A stretch of DNA of 33,693 bases from positions 1 to 33,693 of the forward strand of contig CAJTZB010000006.1 in NCBI GenBank assembly GCA_910583815.1, in the 5' to 3' direction. The notes beneath the pieces are model-generated. The model did not search any database, had not been told where the DNA came from, and worked only from the letters and a program-made list of their open reading frames with translations. Of the stretch, positions 6,721 through 15,320 are shown piece after piece. A program made the translations under genes and the position numbers. Every line of letters starts with the position of its first letter. Position 1 is the stretch's first letter. The DNA comes from an uncultured Lachnospiraceae bacterium (GTDB taxonomy: Bacteria > Bacillota > Clostridia > Lachnospirales > Lachnospiraceae).

Positions 6721-7641
6721 TCAATCTATATTGGCACTATACCTAAGAAATGCATCTGTGATACGGCTTGCCGCAAGATCAGACATCTTCTGTTTAAGCT
6801 CCTCAAATTCTGTTGGAACTGGATTCCAATTAATCTGTTCAAAGTTTTCGGTAGTACAAAATTGAATTGTTGGATTTAATGTATCAAGACGAATATCTTT
6901 TTTATAGTAATTTATATTTCTATTAACAAAAATACACGGAACACCCATTGCATTGCATGGAGTCACCATATGATAACGAGATGAAACAATTAAATCTGCA
7001 TCTGAATAATATTCATACCTGTCCTTTGCCCTTTGATAATTCTCTTCTACAGTAAGGGTTCCATTTGGTTCATACTGCGTCATTGCAACAGCATTGCTCA
7101 ATATATCATCTGGAATGTATGGAAGTATATCTGAAGTCAAATCAACCAGCAATACCTTTTTTCTCTCATGCTCCATAACCATTTTTCTTTTGGGAAGAAT
7201 ATTGGTAATACATGCGCCAATGTATGCCGGAATATTCATCTTCCGCAAAACACTGTATGTATAAGCATCCCTGCAGCCTATTGGTGCAAATTTTTTAAAC
7301 ATTCTAATCCAGCCATTCTTCTCGTCAAAAACCTGTTCAATATTATACTGGTTTCCAAACTGTGTAAAGCTAAAACTCCCCCCCAAAAACTGTAAATGTA
7401 TTTTAGGTGATAATTTTACTTCCTTATATTCTGGAAAAACAAACAAATGCATCACATAAGAGTATGGCAATAGCAATTCTTCTCCATCATAAGTACTTAA
7501 ATCTAAAGCTGTAAGATGCACTATATCACTCTGGGAAATCCCCATTACCTGTGTATAGAGATACTCTATTGCTATTGATTGAATATAGTCGCCAAAATTG
7601 CTGCATTTTGCACCAAACTCGACCAGAAGCCCATATTTCAT
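6721..7641 (-). CDS. Polysaccharide pyruvyl transferase family protein (short paralog)
   Basis: This 306-aa protein belongs to the CsaB/WcaK-type pyruvyltransferase family, which adds ketal pyruvate from phosphoenolpyruvate to sugars. The family hallmarks are the N-terminal NFGDYIQSIAIEYL, the central GCRDAYTYSVL, and the C-terminal SSRYHMVTPCNAMGVPCIFV with the conserved Arg-Tyr-His. It is clearly paralogous to the gene just upstream (shared KYGLL, NFGDY, TNILP and RLDTLNP). ATG 7641 (MKYGLL) is chosen because it matches the paralog's start and has AGAGG 10 nt upstream; a longer frame to 7671 would overlap the previous gene. It starts 4 nt after the upstream stop and is the last gene of the operon. 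Confidence 0.85.
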   Translation of the reverse strand: MKYGLLVEFGAKCSNFGDYIQSIAIEYLYTQVMGISQSDIVHLTALDLSTYDGEELLLPYSYVMHLFVFPEYKEVKLSPKIHLQFLGGSFSFTQFGNQYNIEQVFDEKNGWIRMFKKFAPIGCRDAYTYSVLRKMNIPAYIGACITNILPKRKMVMEHERKKVLLVDLTSDILPYIPDDILSNAVAMTQYEPNGTLTVEENYQRAKDRYEYYSDADLIVSSRYHMVTPCNAMGVPCIFVNRNINYYKKDIRLDTLNPTIQFCTTENFEQINWNPVPTEFEELKQKMSDLAASRITDAFLRYSANID

Positions 7642-7645
7642 CTTT

Positions 7646-9022
7646 TTAACACCTCTTATTCCTTTTTGCAAGTAAACTATCTAAATCACTTTGAACGACC
7701 ATCGTATTTGCCAAAATCAAATAATGTTCAGATGTATATCCTCTTTCTTCAAAACATTGCATTGCAGAGCCAACTGCTGTTTCTGCTGCTACAATAACAA
7801 AGTCACATGGACCTAGTTCAAATGCTCTTGGCGAAACTATCTCTTTCTGAGCAAGGAATCCTGTCTTAAATGTATCTATCCACCCTGCAAACTGCAAATT
7901 TGGATTAATATTCTTTACTAATTCCACCAAACCAATAACATCCCCATTACACAATAACTTAATTGCGCCCCAAATATAATATTTTCCTTTTGAATCTTTA
8001 TGGTATTTCTCTACATAATCTAAAAGCCGCTTTTTATAAGAATTATCAGCAACCGGCATTTTATTAAACCATTCAATCCTCGGCTTAAAAAACTCATAAA
8101 TATAATCTGAATTTTCACATAAAATTTTCATAGCCTGTATCCTTGATTTTGCCAATTCGGCAATACTATTTTTTAAATTAGCAAAATCTCTATCACAGCA
8201 TACCTTTTTATAAAAATCCACTTTGGAAAAATCATTATCATAAACAACCTGAATCTCCGGATTTAAAGTATCCAGCCGAATATCTTTGATATGCTTATCC
8301 ACTGTTCTCTTAACAAAAATACAAGGAATCCCCATTGCATTACATGGTGTAACGATGTGATAGCGTGACGATATCATTAATGCAGCATTATCCCGATAAT
8401 ATTCATACCTTGCCTTGATTTTCTGATAATTCTGCTCATAAGAAAGATTTGAAATATCTTCTGCATTACTAACAACTTCTGCATATTCTAAAATATCACT
8501 CGGAATATACTGAAGAATCTCTGCTGGCACATCTACTAAAAATATCTTCTTATACTCTTTTTCTTCTCTAAACGGAAGAATATTAGTGATACAGCCTTGT
8601 AAATAAGCCGAAATCCCATAGCTTTGCAGTAATTCCTTTGTGTAATTATCCCTGCACCCTACTGGCGAATATTTCAAGAACAAATCATAAAATCCTTTAT
8701 TCGCGTCTCTAAAATTTTCCAAAGGATACGCGTCATACAATGTAGCAAATTCAACACTTGCTCCTAAAAATACAATTGTTATTTTATCTGAAACCCTTGC
8801 TCTTTCATGATTTTTATCCATTAAAAAAGCCAAAACATAACTATATGGTAAAAGAAGCTGTTCTCCGTTGTAGGTTTCTATTTCTTGCTCTGTAATATAT
8901 ACTATTTCTTCTTTCGGTATTTTCATAATCTCAGTATATAAATATTCTATTGCTATTGATTGTACATAATCTCCGAAATTACAATAAGGGGCCCCAAAAT
9001 AGATAAGCAAACCATATTTCAT
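7646..9022 (-). CDS. Polysaccharide pyruvyl transferase with an extra C-terminal domain
   Basis: The first 300 residues are a pyruvyltransferase domain like the following gene, with NFGDYVQSIAIEYL, GCRDNYTKELL, TNILPFR and SSRYHIVTPCNAMGIPCIFV. Residues about 330-458 form an additional domain: KGKYYIWGAIKLL, FAGWIDTF and DFVIVAAETAV give a Rossmann-like alternation resembling the nucleotide-sugar-binding modules attached to sugar-modifying enzymes. The second paralog lacks this part. AAAGGAGAG lies about 9 nt before ATG 9022. The likely role is decorating a flagellar or surface glycan with pyruvate. The fold of the extension is inferred from pattern only. Confidence 0.85.
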   Translation of the reverse strand: MKYGLLIYFGAPYCNFGDYVQSIAIEYLYTEIMKIPKEEIVYITEQEIETYNGEQLLLPYSYVLAFLMDKNHERARVSDKITIVFLGASVEFATLYDAYPLENFRDANKGFYDLFLKYSPVGCRDNYTKELLQSYGISAYLQGCITNILPFREEKEYKKIFLVDVPAEILQYIPSDILEYAEVVSNAEDISNLSYEQNYQKIKARYEYYRDNAALMISSRYHIVTPCNAMGIPCIFVKRTVDKHIKDIRLDTLNPEIQVVYDNDFSKVDFYKKVCCDRDFANLKNSIAELAKSRIQAMKILCENSDYIYEFFKPRIEWFNKMPVADNSYKKRLLDYVEKYHKDSKGKYYIWGAIKLLCNGDVIGLVELVKNINPNLQFAGWIDTFKTGFLAQKEIVSPRAFELGPCDFVIVAAETAVGSAMQCFEERGYTSEHYLILANTMVVQSDLDSLLAKRNKRC

Positions 9023-9036
9023 AATTCTTCTCTCCT

Positions 9037-9843
9037 TTATTTCATTTGTTCAGCTGCAGAATATCTTTCATCAGCGCTATTGCTATGATTCTTCCATGTG
9101 CAGTAATGACATGATTTTCTAGGCACAGTGTAAAAATTATTGATAATCTCCCTTTTTTCTTGCAGGGTCATTGTTCCATCTCTCATATCCAAATAGTCAT
9201 AAGGGTTTGGTGTCAATATTCCTAATTCTGTCATAAAAAGTGAATTTGAACACCGATGAAGCTTCCCTTTAAAACAATGCATATTTTCTATCCTTACCTG
9301 AGCACAATCTTTTGCAAGATTTGCAACCTCTTCTTCTGTCTCGCCTAAATCCTTTAGTTCTGTATTATCAATCCATCCACCAAAGTGCTGTGTGTCAATG
9401 TCTCCATAATACTTCTTTAATTTATATTTGATACCATTTTTATTAAATTCACTAATATACTTATCTATATTTTTTGAAAGAGGCCCATAATCGCTTATCA
9501 TCACCTCACAGTTTTCCCCATACTTACGAAGTACCTCTATCTCTTTTTCTCTAGGGGGAATTGTCGCATTAGTCTCTATAATAAGCTTTGAAAATCTATC
9601 TTTATACTGTAAACAGTATTCATAAACCTCCGCCATATATTTTACTAAAAATATTTCTCCCCCTACAAACTGAAGCCACTCTATGTAATCAAATAGTTCA
9701 AAAATATCAGAAATATCTCTTGTAATATCTTCATACGAAACATCATAAGGACTCTTAAATTCTGGCATATGGTTACTGCAAAGTTTACATTTTAATGTAC
9801 AACGCAATGTTGGCACAATGGAAAGACGTTTTGTTTTTGTCAT
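9037..9843 (-). CDS. Radical SAM protein with SPASM-like C-terminal cysteines
   Basis: The 268-aa product has a radical SAM cluster motif C15-x3-C19-x2-C22 (CTLKCKLC) after a short strand (RLSIVPTLR), and FVGGE near residue 60 as the SAM-binding glycine motif. The C-terminal part holds scattered cysteines (DCAQ, MHCF, HRCSN, then CHYC), as in SPASM/twitch regions that bind auxiliary Fe-S clusters. Such enzymes modify peptides or carry out epimerisation, dehydration or methylation on sugars. Its place between pyruvyltransferases and glycosyltransferases argues for sugar or glycopeptide chemistry here. GAGAGGG lies 5 nt before the ATG. The substrate is unknown. Confidence 0.82.
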   Translation of the reverse strand: MTKTKRLSIVPTLRCTLKCKLCSNHMPEFKSPYDVSYEDITRDISDIFELFDYIEWLQFVGGEIFLVKYMAEVYEYCLQYKDRFSKLIIETNATIPPREKEIEVLRKYGENCEVMISDYGPLSKNIDKYISEFNKNGIKYKLKKYYGDIDTQHFGGWIDNTELKDLGETEEEVANLAKDCAQVRIENMHCFKGKLHRCSNSLFMTELGILTPNPYDYLDMRDGTMTLQEKREIINNFYTVPRKSCHYCTWKNHSNSADERYSAAEQMK

Positions 9844-9929
9844 AGTATCCCTCTCTTTTTTATATATTCATTCATGTTGCTATCTTCATTTTTTTACAGA
9901 CTAAGTAATTCTATACTGCCTTATTTCTA

Positions 9930-11504
9930 TCATTCCTCAAAATATATCTTTAAATACGCCATGTTAGTATCTTCTATTCCTAATTCCTTTAAATCGTTGT
10001 ACTCCTCTCTGGCTTCTTCTTTTTTCCCGTTTTTATATAAAATCTCTGTTTTTAGCTGTTTTCCAAATACAAACTCCTGTGTCCATTCCAACGTAGCTGC
10101 TATATTAATCCATAATTCTGCTAAAATCTCCGCATCATACGGTATCGTATCACAAGAAAAACACTCCTGCAACCATTGCAGTGCCTTTTCCTTTTCACCT
10201 TGATTAAGCATCTTTATCAGGTGCATATAAGTAAGTATAAACTTCTTTTCTTGCAGCAGCGGCAATAATAAACTTTCTGTTGTAAGCCGTCTTAACAGCT
10301 TTAAACAGGTTTTCGCTTCAGATAATTTTATTTCTGGAAGTAAATCTAAAAGTTCTTCAAACAATACCTGATACTGCCTCATAGCAAATGCATCTAAAAT
10401 ATTTTTCTTTTTTATTATGATTATAAATTCTTCTGCAGAAAGTACTCCTTTTAACTCAGGATAAAGAATGTAAAATAATTCCAAATACAAAGTAGCCGTT
10501 TTGAAAGTAAGAGAACATTTTTTTATATCTGAAAAAATCATATTGTAGAATGTTTCCACAAATTTTTCTTCTCTTGGCTTCATTCCCTGAATCGTTAGCA
10601 TCCCTTCTCTTTCTCTTTCAAGTAACTTCACTGTCAATTCACATTGATACACATACAGAAGTTTTTCTGCTCTTTCCTCTTCACGTAACTTCTGATTCAG
10701 CAACAGCCTCGTAGTATCTTTTAATGCCTCTCCATAAACAATATATAAAACTCTCTCTTCTCTTTCTCCTATTGTCCCTAATTTTCCTAATACAGATTTC
10801 ACAAACAAAAATACTGTCTTATCTGAATCCAAACGACCCTCTTTAAGTATATACGATGAACTTGCAGAAGACATACGATAATTGTATAATGCCTTATCAT
10901 AAATTGCTGCCTTCTTAGCAAATGGAAGCAGGGAAAACATAATCATTGTATCTCTTCCATACCCACCATAAGTATCGTTTTCTGGCAGCACCTTTGAAAC
11001 CCACTTCAGCCATAATTCTGACTTTATCAATTTTCCCCACATGGTACGATAAAAGGCATACATATAAGGCAACACCGAAAAAGTATCTTCTATATTCCAT
11101 ACCATCTTCCTTTGTTTTCTTGTTTCCAGTATGTTCCCATAAATATCCACAAAATAATTTCCGCATGCTACAATATCTAATTCTTCCTCTTCCAAACAGT
11201 TACACAGTTCTTCTAAATAAGTTCTTTCATACCAATCATCTGCGTCAATTACTGTAACGTAAGCATTTTCTCCTGCTATGTATTTTATATAATCCCAAAA
11301 GCCTTCCCCTGGCTTTCCATCAAGTACTATAATACGAGCATCTTTTTCTGCGTATTCCATAACCGCCTGTTTTGTTGCAGCACTAACTAAAATATAATGC
11401 TTAAAATTAGTATAAGTCTGTTCCAATACGCTTTGTATCGCTTTATGCATAGTCGGCTCATTTCGATACATCTTTGTAAATATACCAACCCTTTTGTTTT
11501 CCAT
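9930..11504 (-). CDS. GT2-family glycosyltransferase with a long helical C-terminal region
   Basis: Residues 1-220 are a GT-A-fold glycosyltransferase: KRVGIFTKMYRNE at the start, VLEQTY near 27, and DADDW (87-91) as the metal/nucleotide-binding DxD motif. From about 230 to 524 the sequence is almost entirely helical with TPR-like spacing, e.g. LHLIKML-type heptads and EKALQWLQECF. ATG 11504 is preferred because GGAGGAAGGG lies just upstream, whereas the in-frame ATG at 11522 has no good site. The acceptor is unknown. GT2 enzymes with helical repeats often act on protein acceptors, and the nearby flagellins are candidates. The 86-bp gap to the next gene holds nothing recognisable. Confidence 0.83.
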   Translation of the reverse strand: MENKRVGIFTKMYRNEPTMHKAIQSVLEQTYTNFKHYILVSAATKQAVMEYAEKDARIIVLDGKPGEGFWDYIKYIAGENAYVTVIDADDWYERTYLEELCNCLEEEELDIVACGNYFVDIYGNILETRKQRKMVWNIEDTFSVLPYMYAFYRTMWGKLIKSELWLKWVSKVLPENDTYGGYGRDTMIMFSLLPFAKKAAIYDKALYNYRMSSASSSYILKEGRLDSDKTVFLFVKSVLGKLGTIGEREERVLYIVYGEALKDTTRLLLNQKLREEERAEKLLYVYQCELTVKLLEREREGMLTIQGMKPREEKFVETFYNMIFSDIKKCSLTFKTATLYLELFYILYPELKGVLSAEEFIIIIKKKNILDAFAMRQYQVLFEELLDLLPEIKLSEAKTCLKLLRRLTTESLLLPLLQEKKFILTYMHLIKMLNQGEKEKALQWLQECFSCDTIPYDAEILAELWINIAATLEWTQEFVFGKQLKTEILYKNGKKEEAREEYNDLKELGIEDTNMAYLKIYFEE

Positions 11505-11570
11505 TTCTGCCCTTCCTCCCATTCCCGCCTCGCAACAAATAATAACATTACTTACAGCACCGCGTAAAAA

Positions 11571-12551
11571 TCACAATCTTCCATTCCGCCTATTTTCATA
11601 AAAAGGCGCAATATACTTCCTCATAAATTCTTTTTCAAATTCTTCAATATAAGGCGAATTATAAAACTCCTCGTAATGTTCTGCCAGCTCTCTCCTTACA
11701 AAAACAAGCTGTTCCTTGCAATTCTCCAAATGATTCTTTTCAATTTTATTGCACATGGAAATCATATAAGACCACTCACTGTAGCGTGCATAATCCGCGA
11801 TTGCAGGTCGTTTTTCTGACAGATATTCCGTTCGTTCCCTAAAAGCCTCAAAGTACTCATTCAGCTGCTCTGGTGTTAAAAGCAAGTCATTTGTCGTAAA
11901 AGCAGAATTATTTCCCGGATGCCGCCAGAAACAGTATTTAGGAAGCCCATGTGCTGCCACCCTTTTTGCCTCGGCAAAGTATTTATAAACCACACTGATA
12001 TCGTCATATTTTCCTTCTGTCCGAAAGCGAATATGTTCAAATAACTCTCTTTTAAACAGCTTGGATGGCATTGCTGCATTATACTTTTTCCGTTTTAAAA
12101 GCGTCACCACTGCTTCTTCCGCAGTCATTAATAATTTTTCATCAAATACACAATTCGGCAGAATTCCTCCATTTACCTCTTTTGTAGAACCGCATAAAGC
12201 AATGTCTGCATCCTGCTCCTTCGCCAACTTATACAAAAACTCTAACATATCTGGTGCAGCAGTATCATCATCATCAATAAAAGTAATGTATTCACCCTTT
12301 GCCATATCCAAGCCGACATTCCGACCTGTCCCAATATTACTCCTTGGAATATGCACTACTCGGATACGTCCATCCTTCTTTGCATATTCTTCAGCAATCT
12401 CTCCGCTTTTATCAGAAGAACCATTGTCCACAATAATATATTCAAAATTGGGCATTGTCTGTACCAGAATTGATTCAATCGCTCTGCCTACCAATGCCTC
12501 TCTGTTATAAGTCAGCATAATCACGCTGATTTTTATGTCCATCTGATCCAC
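11571..12551 (-). CDS. GT2-family glycosyltransferase
   Basis: This is a classical 326-aa family-2 glycosyltransferase. ISVIMLTYNRE opens the domain, VDNGSSDKSGEIA (41-53) follows, then GTGRNVGLDMAKGEYITF and DDDD (93-96), the metal-binding DxD region. The C-terminal 100 residues are helical. The start is a GTG at 12551, favoured because GGAGGG lies 8 nt upstream; an ATG at 12542 has no well-placed site. The GTG lies inside the end of the cytidylyltransferase gene (19-bp overlap), so the two are translationally coupled. It probably transfers a sugar to the flagellar glycan. Confidence 0.88.
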   Translation of the reverse strand: MDQMDIKISVIMLTYNREALVGRAIESILVQTMPNFEYIIVDNGSSDKSGEIAEEYAKKDGRIRVVHIPRSNIGTGRNVGLDMAKGEYITFIDDDDTAAPDMLEFLYKLAKEQDADIALCGSTKEVNGGILPNCVFDEKLLMTAEEAVVTLLKRKKYNAAMPSKLFKRELFEHIRFRTEGKYDDISVVYKYFAEAKRVAAHGLPKYCFWRHPGNNSAFTTNDLLLTPEQLNEYFEAFRERTEYLSEKRPAIADYARYSEWSYMISMCNKIEKNHLENCKEQLVFVRRELAEHYEEFYNSPYIEEFEKEFMRKYIAPFYENRRNGRL

Positions 12552-13309
12552 GGAGCATTCCCTCCTTCTATTAGGTTTTCAAGATAATGCTTGTCCCTCT
12601 GTGTGTCCATACATTGCCAAAAACCATGATACTTATGTGCAACCAGTTCTCCCATTCCTGCCAGTCTCACAAAGGGTTCTCGCTCCAAAATTGTCAAATC
12701 ACCATCAATCAGGTCAAATATCTGTGGTCCAAGCACCATAAATCCTGCATTGATCCAGCCACCCTCTTCTTTGCCCTTTTCGGTAAATTTCCGAATAAAC
12801 TGACCCTTGTCAATATCTAGTACACCAAACTTATTCCCCGGCTGTACAGCAGTAATCGTTGCAATCTTCCCATGCGAATGGTGGAACTCCAACAGTTCAT
12901 TGATATCAAGGTCAGAAACACCGTCACCATAAGTACAAAGAAACGGCTCCTCCCCAATATAATTGCGCACTCTTTTGATTCTTCCTCCGGTTTGGGAATG
13001 CAGACCTGTATCCACAAGCGTTACGCGCCACGGTTCTGCTACATTGTTATGCACAATCATCTCATTTTTATTAGAAAAATCAAAGGTAATGTCTGAACGA
13101 TGTAAATAATAGTCTGCAAAGTATTCTTTAATCACATGTCCTTTGTAACCACAGCAGATAATAAACTCATGAAAACCATAATAAGAATAACATTTCATAA
13201 TGTGCCATAAAATCGGTGCTCCGCCAATTTCAATCATTGGCTTTGGTTTTAAATGGCTCTCCTCACTGATGCGTGTTCCAAAGCCTCCTGCCAAAATAAC
13301 AACCTTCAT
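12533..13309 (-). CDS. rfbF: Glucose-1-phosphate cytidylyltransferase
   Basis: The enzyme makes CDP-glucose from CTP and glucose 1-phosphate, the first step to CDP-linked deoxysugars. The 258-aa protein carries the nucleotidyltransferase signature LAGGFGTRISEES at 6-18, with KPKPMIEIGG just after. It also has TYGDGVSDLDI near 125, NAGFMVL, and FWQCMDTQRDKHYLE near the end, all matching RfbF. The next step, CDP-glucose 4,6-dehydratase (RfbG), is not encoded in this window. CDP-glucose may be used directly or processed by enzymes elsewhere. Its 3' end overlaps the following GT2 gene. Confidence 0.93.
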   Translation of the reverse strand: MKVVILAGGFGTRISEESHLKPKPMIEIGGAPILWHIMKCYSYYGFHEFIICCGYKGHVIKEYFADYYLHRSDITFDFSNKNEMIVHNNVAEPWRVTLVDTGLHSQTGGRIKRVRNYIGEEPFLCTYGDGVSDLDINELLEFHHSHGKIATITAVQPGNKFGVLDIDKGQFIRKFTEKGKEEGGWINAGFMVLGPQIFDLIDGDLTILEREPFVRLAGMGELVAHKYHGFWQCMDTQRDKHYLENLIEGGNAPWIRWT

Positions 13310-13339
13310 CCTTCTGTCCCCCAGTAGTCTTTGCTATAA

Positions 13340-14671
13340 TTAACCCTCTGTTTCTTCCAGAGCCTCCCTGCACTCCTTCGGAAGATACTCTCTGTTTTCT
13401 GGCAAGAACCACTCCTCTTTATAAAACTTTTTATAATAAGAAACCAAATATCTTTTATCTTCAAGCCCATACAAAGTAGTCAAAAGGTCGTCCCTATACT
13501 TACTTCCCTCAAACCACTTTGCCAATCCCGCTTCATACTCTTTCCAAGGAAACTGTTTTAAATATTCAAATGCTGTTTCAAACTTCCTCATCGCATTTGC
13601 TACAGCAATCCCTGCTTGCAGAATATTGGCTTTGTATTGCTCAGAATAATATTTAGGCATATCCATCTGTGTCTGGATTAACGCTTCCTCCGGATGCTTT
13701 TTTAACCATGCGTAACATTCCAAGTAAACCGGCACCATTTTGGCAATCATCATATAATCACTTATTGAAGCAGCATCGGAAACCATGACACCAGAAATGC
13801 ACAGGCGTGCCATAGAAAGCGGCTTATAAGTATTTAAAATATTTTCTGCTTGTTTAATCGCATTTTCATGTTCTCCCTTGCTAGAGTAGAAGCGCACGCT
13901 TGCAAGCAAAAGCCACTGAGAACAGGAATCTTCCATCTGCCCTTCTGTCCATAGACGCTCTATGCTCTCCATGCAAAATCTACCGCCCTCATCCCTTGTC
14001 TCAGGCAAATATAACAGTTCCTGAGCCATCTGGGCACAGATTCTCGGTGTATATCCTTCACTCTGTAGTTCTTCTCTTAAGATAGACAAATTGCGGTCCT
14101 GATGCCTTTTCTTTGAATCCTCATCTGCAAATGCATAGCCATAATGATGCGTAAAACAGGAAAACAATTTATTAGGTGCAAACACTTCATTAAAGCCCTC
14201 GTGCACTCTTCCGACAAATCTTGTATTGACTGTCCTGCGAATCATGCGTCCTGCTATTCCCATAGAATAGCTGCCATCTGCCAAATAATCTCTTGTGTAA
14301 TAGTAACCGCTGTAATAACACTCACTTTCGCCGTTTTTAAAGAAGTCAATAAACTCCTGCACATCGTCAAACCATTCGTCATCATCCAGATAAAGAAACC
14401 ATTCTCCTCTTGCATGGTCAAGCAGAAAATTTCTTGCTGCCGAGAAGTCATTGCACCAGATAAAACGATGAATCTTATCTGTATACTCCTTCACAATCTC
14501 TATGGAACCATCTGTCTCTTCTCCTACGGTATCTGCCACAACAAGCTCACTTGGAACAGCGTCAAGCAGCGGCTTGATGGATTCCATACAATCACGGATT
14601 ATCCCAACATGATTGGAAACAAGCATTCCTATTGTCAGCTTTATATTACTCTTGATTAATTTTGGTTTCAT
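13340..14671 (-). CDS. GT2 glycosyltransferase with TPR-like C-terminal domain, candidate flagellin glycosyltransferase
   Basis: Residues 10-130 are a GT2 domain: LTIGMLVSNHVGIIRDCMESI, then VVADTVGEETDGS, NDFSAARNF (74-82) and LDDDEW (95-100). After about residue 190 the chain is helical, with TPR-type helices (e.g. ENAIKQAENILNTY) to residue 443. The architecture resembles SunS-type protein glycosyltransferases, where the TPR part binds the peptide acceptor. Lying next to the flagellins, it is the best candidate for attaching the first sugar to flagellin; that role is inference. ATG 14671 is chosen over a TTG start (14713), which would overlap the upstream gene. Its ribosome site (AGGAAAAG, 11 nt away) is weak. 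Confidence 0.83.
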   Translation of the reverse strand: MKPKLIKSNIKLTIGMLVSNHVGIIRDCMESIKPLLDAVPSELVVADTVGEETDGSIEIVKEYTDKIHRFIWCNDFSAARNFLLDHARGEWFLYLDDDEWFDDVQEFIDFFKNGESECYYSGYYYTRDYLADGSYSMGIAGRMIRRTVNTRFVGRVHEGFNEVFAPNKLFSCFTHHYGYAFADEDSKKRHQDRNLSILREELQSEGYTPRICAQMAQELLYLPETRDEGGRFCMESIERLWTEGQMEDSCSQWLLLASVRFYSSKGEHENAIKQAENILNTYKPLSMARLCISGVMVSDAASISDYMMIAKMVPVYLECYAWLKKHPEEALIQTQMDMPKYYSEQYKANILQAGIAVANAMRKFETAFEYLKQFPWKEYEAGLAKWFEGSKYRDDLLTTLYGLEDKRYLVSYYKKFYKEEWFLPENREYLPKECREALEETEG

Positions 14672-14690
14672 ACTTTTCCCACTTTTCCTA

Positions 14691-15164
14691 TTACTTTTTT
14701 GCAAGTTCTGCAAGCCATGCCTTGATAACCGGCACCATCACCGGTTTAAGCTTTGCTGCTTCGAGCAACTCTTTTACTTCTTTCTTTCCTCCGTCTAAAA
14801 ACTTTACCAAAATATTATTATAACGACAGTCTGCTGGCATCCAGCAAATTCCGTTTTCTGAAAAGCATTCCGGACGATAAAGAGCCTCATAAAAAAACCT
14901 TCCGGTACGTATGCACGATTCCATCATCTCACCAATTACATATTGTTTATCCCCTGCTGCACCTGTCACTGTCTCCAAAAGCTCCGTTTCTGCCATCCGG
15001 TAAAGTAAAAACATATACTTTACTGTACTTTTCTTTTCTAAATGGTTTAAAGCTTCCTGCCAGAAGGTTTCCTTCCCTTTCATCATTTCTTCTTTAAGCA
15101 GTTCTTCTGTTTTATACATAAACTCTTCTAACGGAAGAGCAGTCCAATCAAAAATTGTATTCAT
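14691..15164 (-). CDS. Small hypothetical helical protein in the flagellin/glycosylation cluster
   Basis: This 157-aa protein has no family I recognise. It is predominantly helical, acidic at its start (LEEFMYKTEELLKEEMMKGK), with a central MAETELLETVTGAAGDKQYVI and a closing helix VPVIKAWLAELAKK. There is no signal peptide or membrane segment. ATG 15164 lies 10 nt from an AAGG site; an in-frame ATG at 15173 is only 1 nt from it. It sits between the flagellin terminator and the GT2-TPR gene, whose start follows about 19 nt after its stop. It may be a chaperone, secretion helper or glycosylation accessory protein, but that is only position-based. Confidence 0.6.
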   Translation of the reverse strand: MNTIFDWTALPLEEFMYKTEELLKEEMMKGKETFWQEALNHLEKKSTVKYMFLLYRMAETELLETVTGAAGDKQYVIGEMMESCIRTGRFFYEALYRPECFSENGICWMPADCRYNNILVKFLDGGKKEVKELLEAAKLKPVMVPVIKAWLAELAKK

Positions 15165-15263
15165 GCTCGTCATACCTTCTCATTAAATTCATGACCTTAA
15201 TCTATATATTTAGCTAAATGTATTCTATTACTTTATCTTATATTTTGCAACTATTTCATATGG

Positions 15264-15300
15264 GGTAAAAAAAGGCTTCGGCAACTGCCGAAGCCTTTGT
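15264..15300 (-). terminator. Rho-independent terminator of the first flagellin gene
   Basis: AAAGGCTTCGGC and GCCGAAGCCTTT form a 12-bp stem with a 4-nt loop. On the minus strand the stem is followed by a run of seven T. It begins about 20 nt after the flagellin stop. Confidence 0.92.
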
Positions 15301-15320
15301 AACTGATATATCTATTATAT

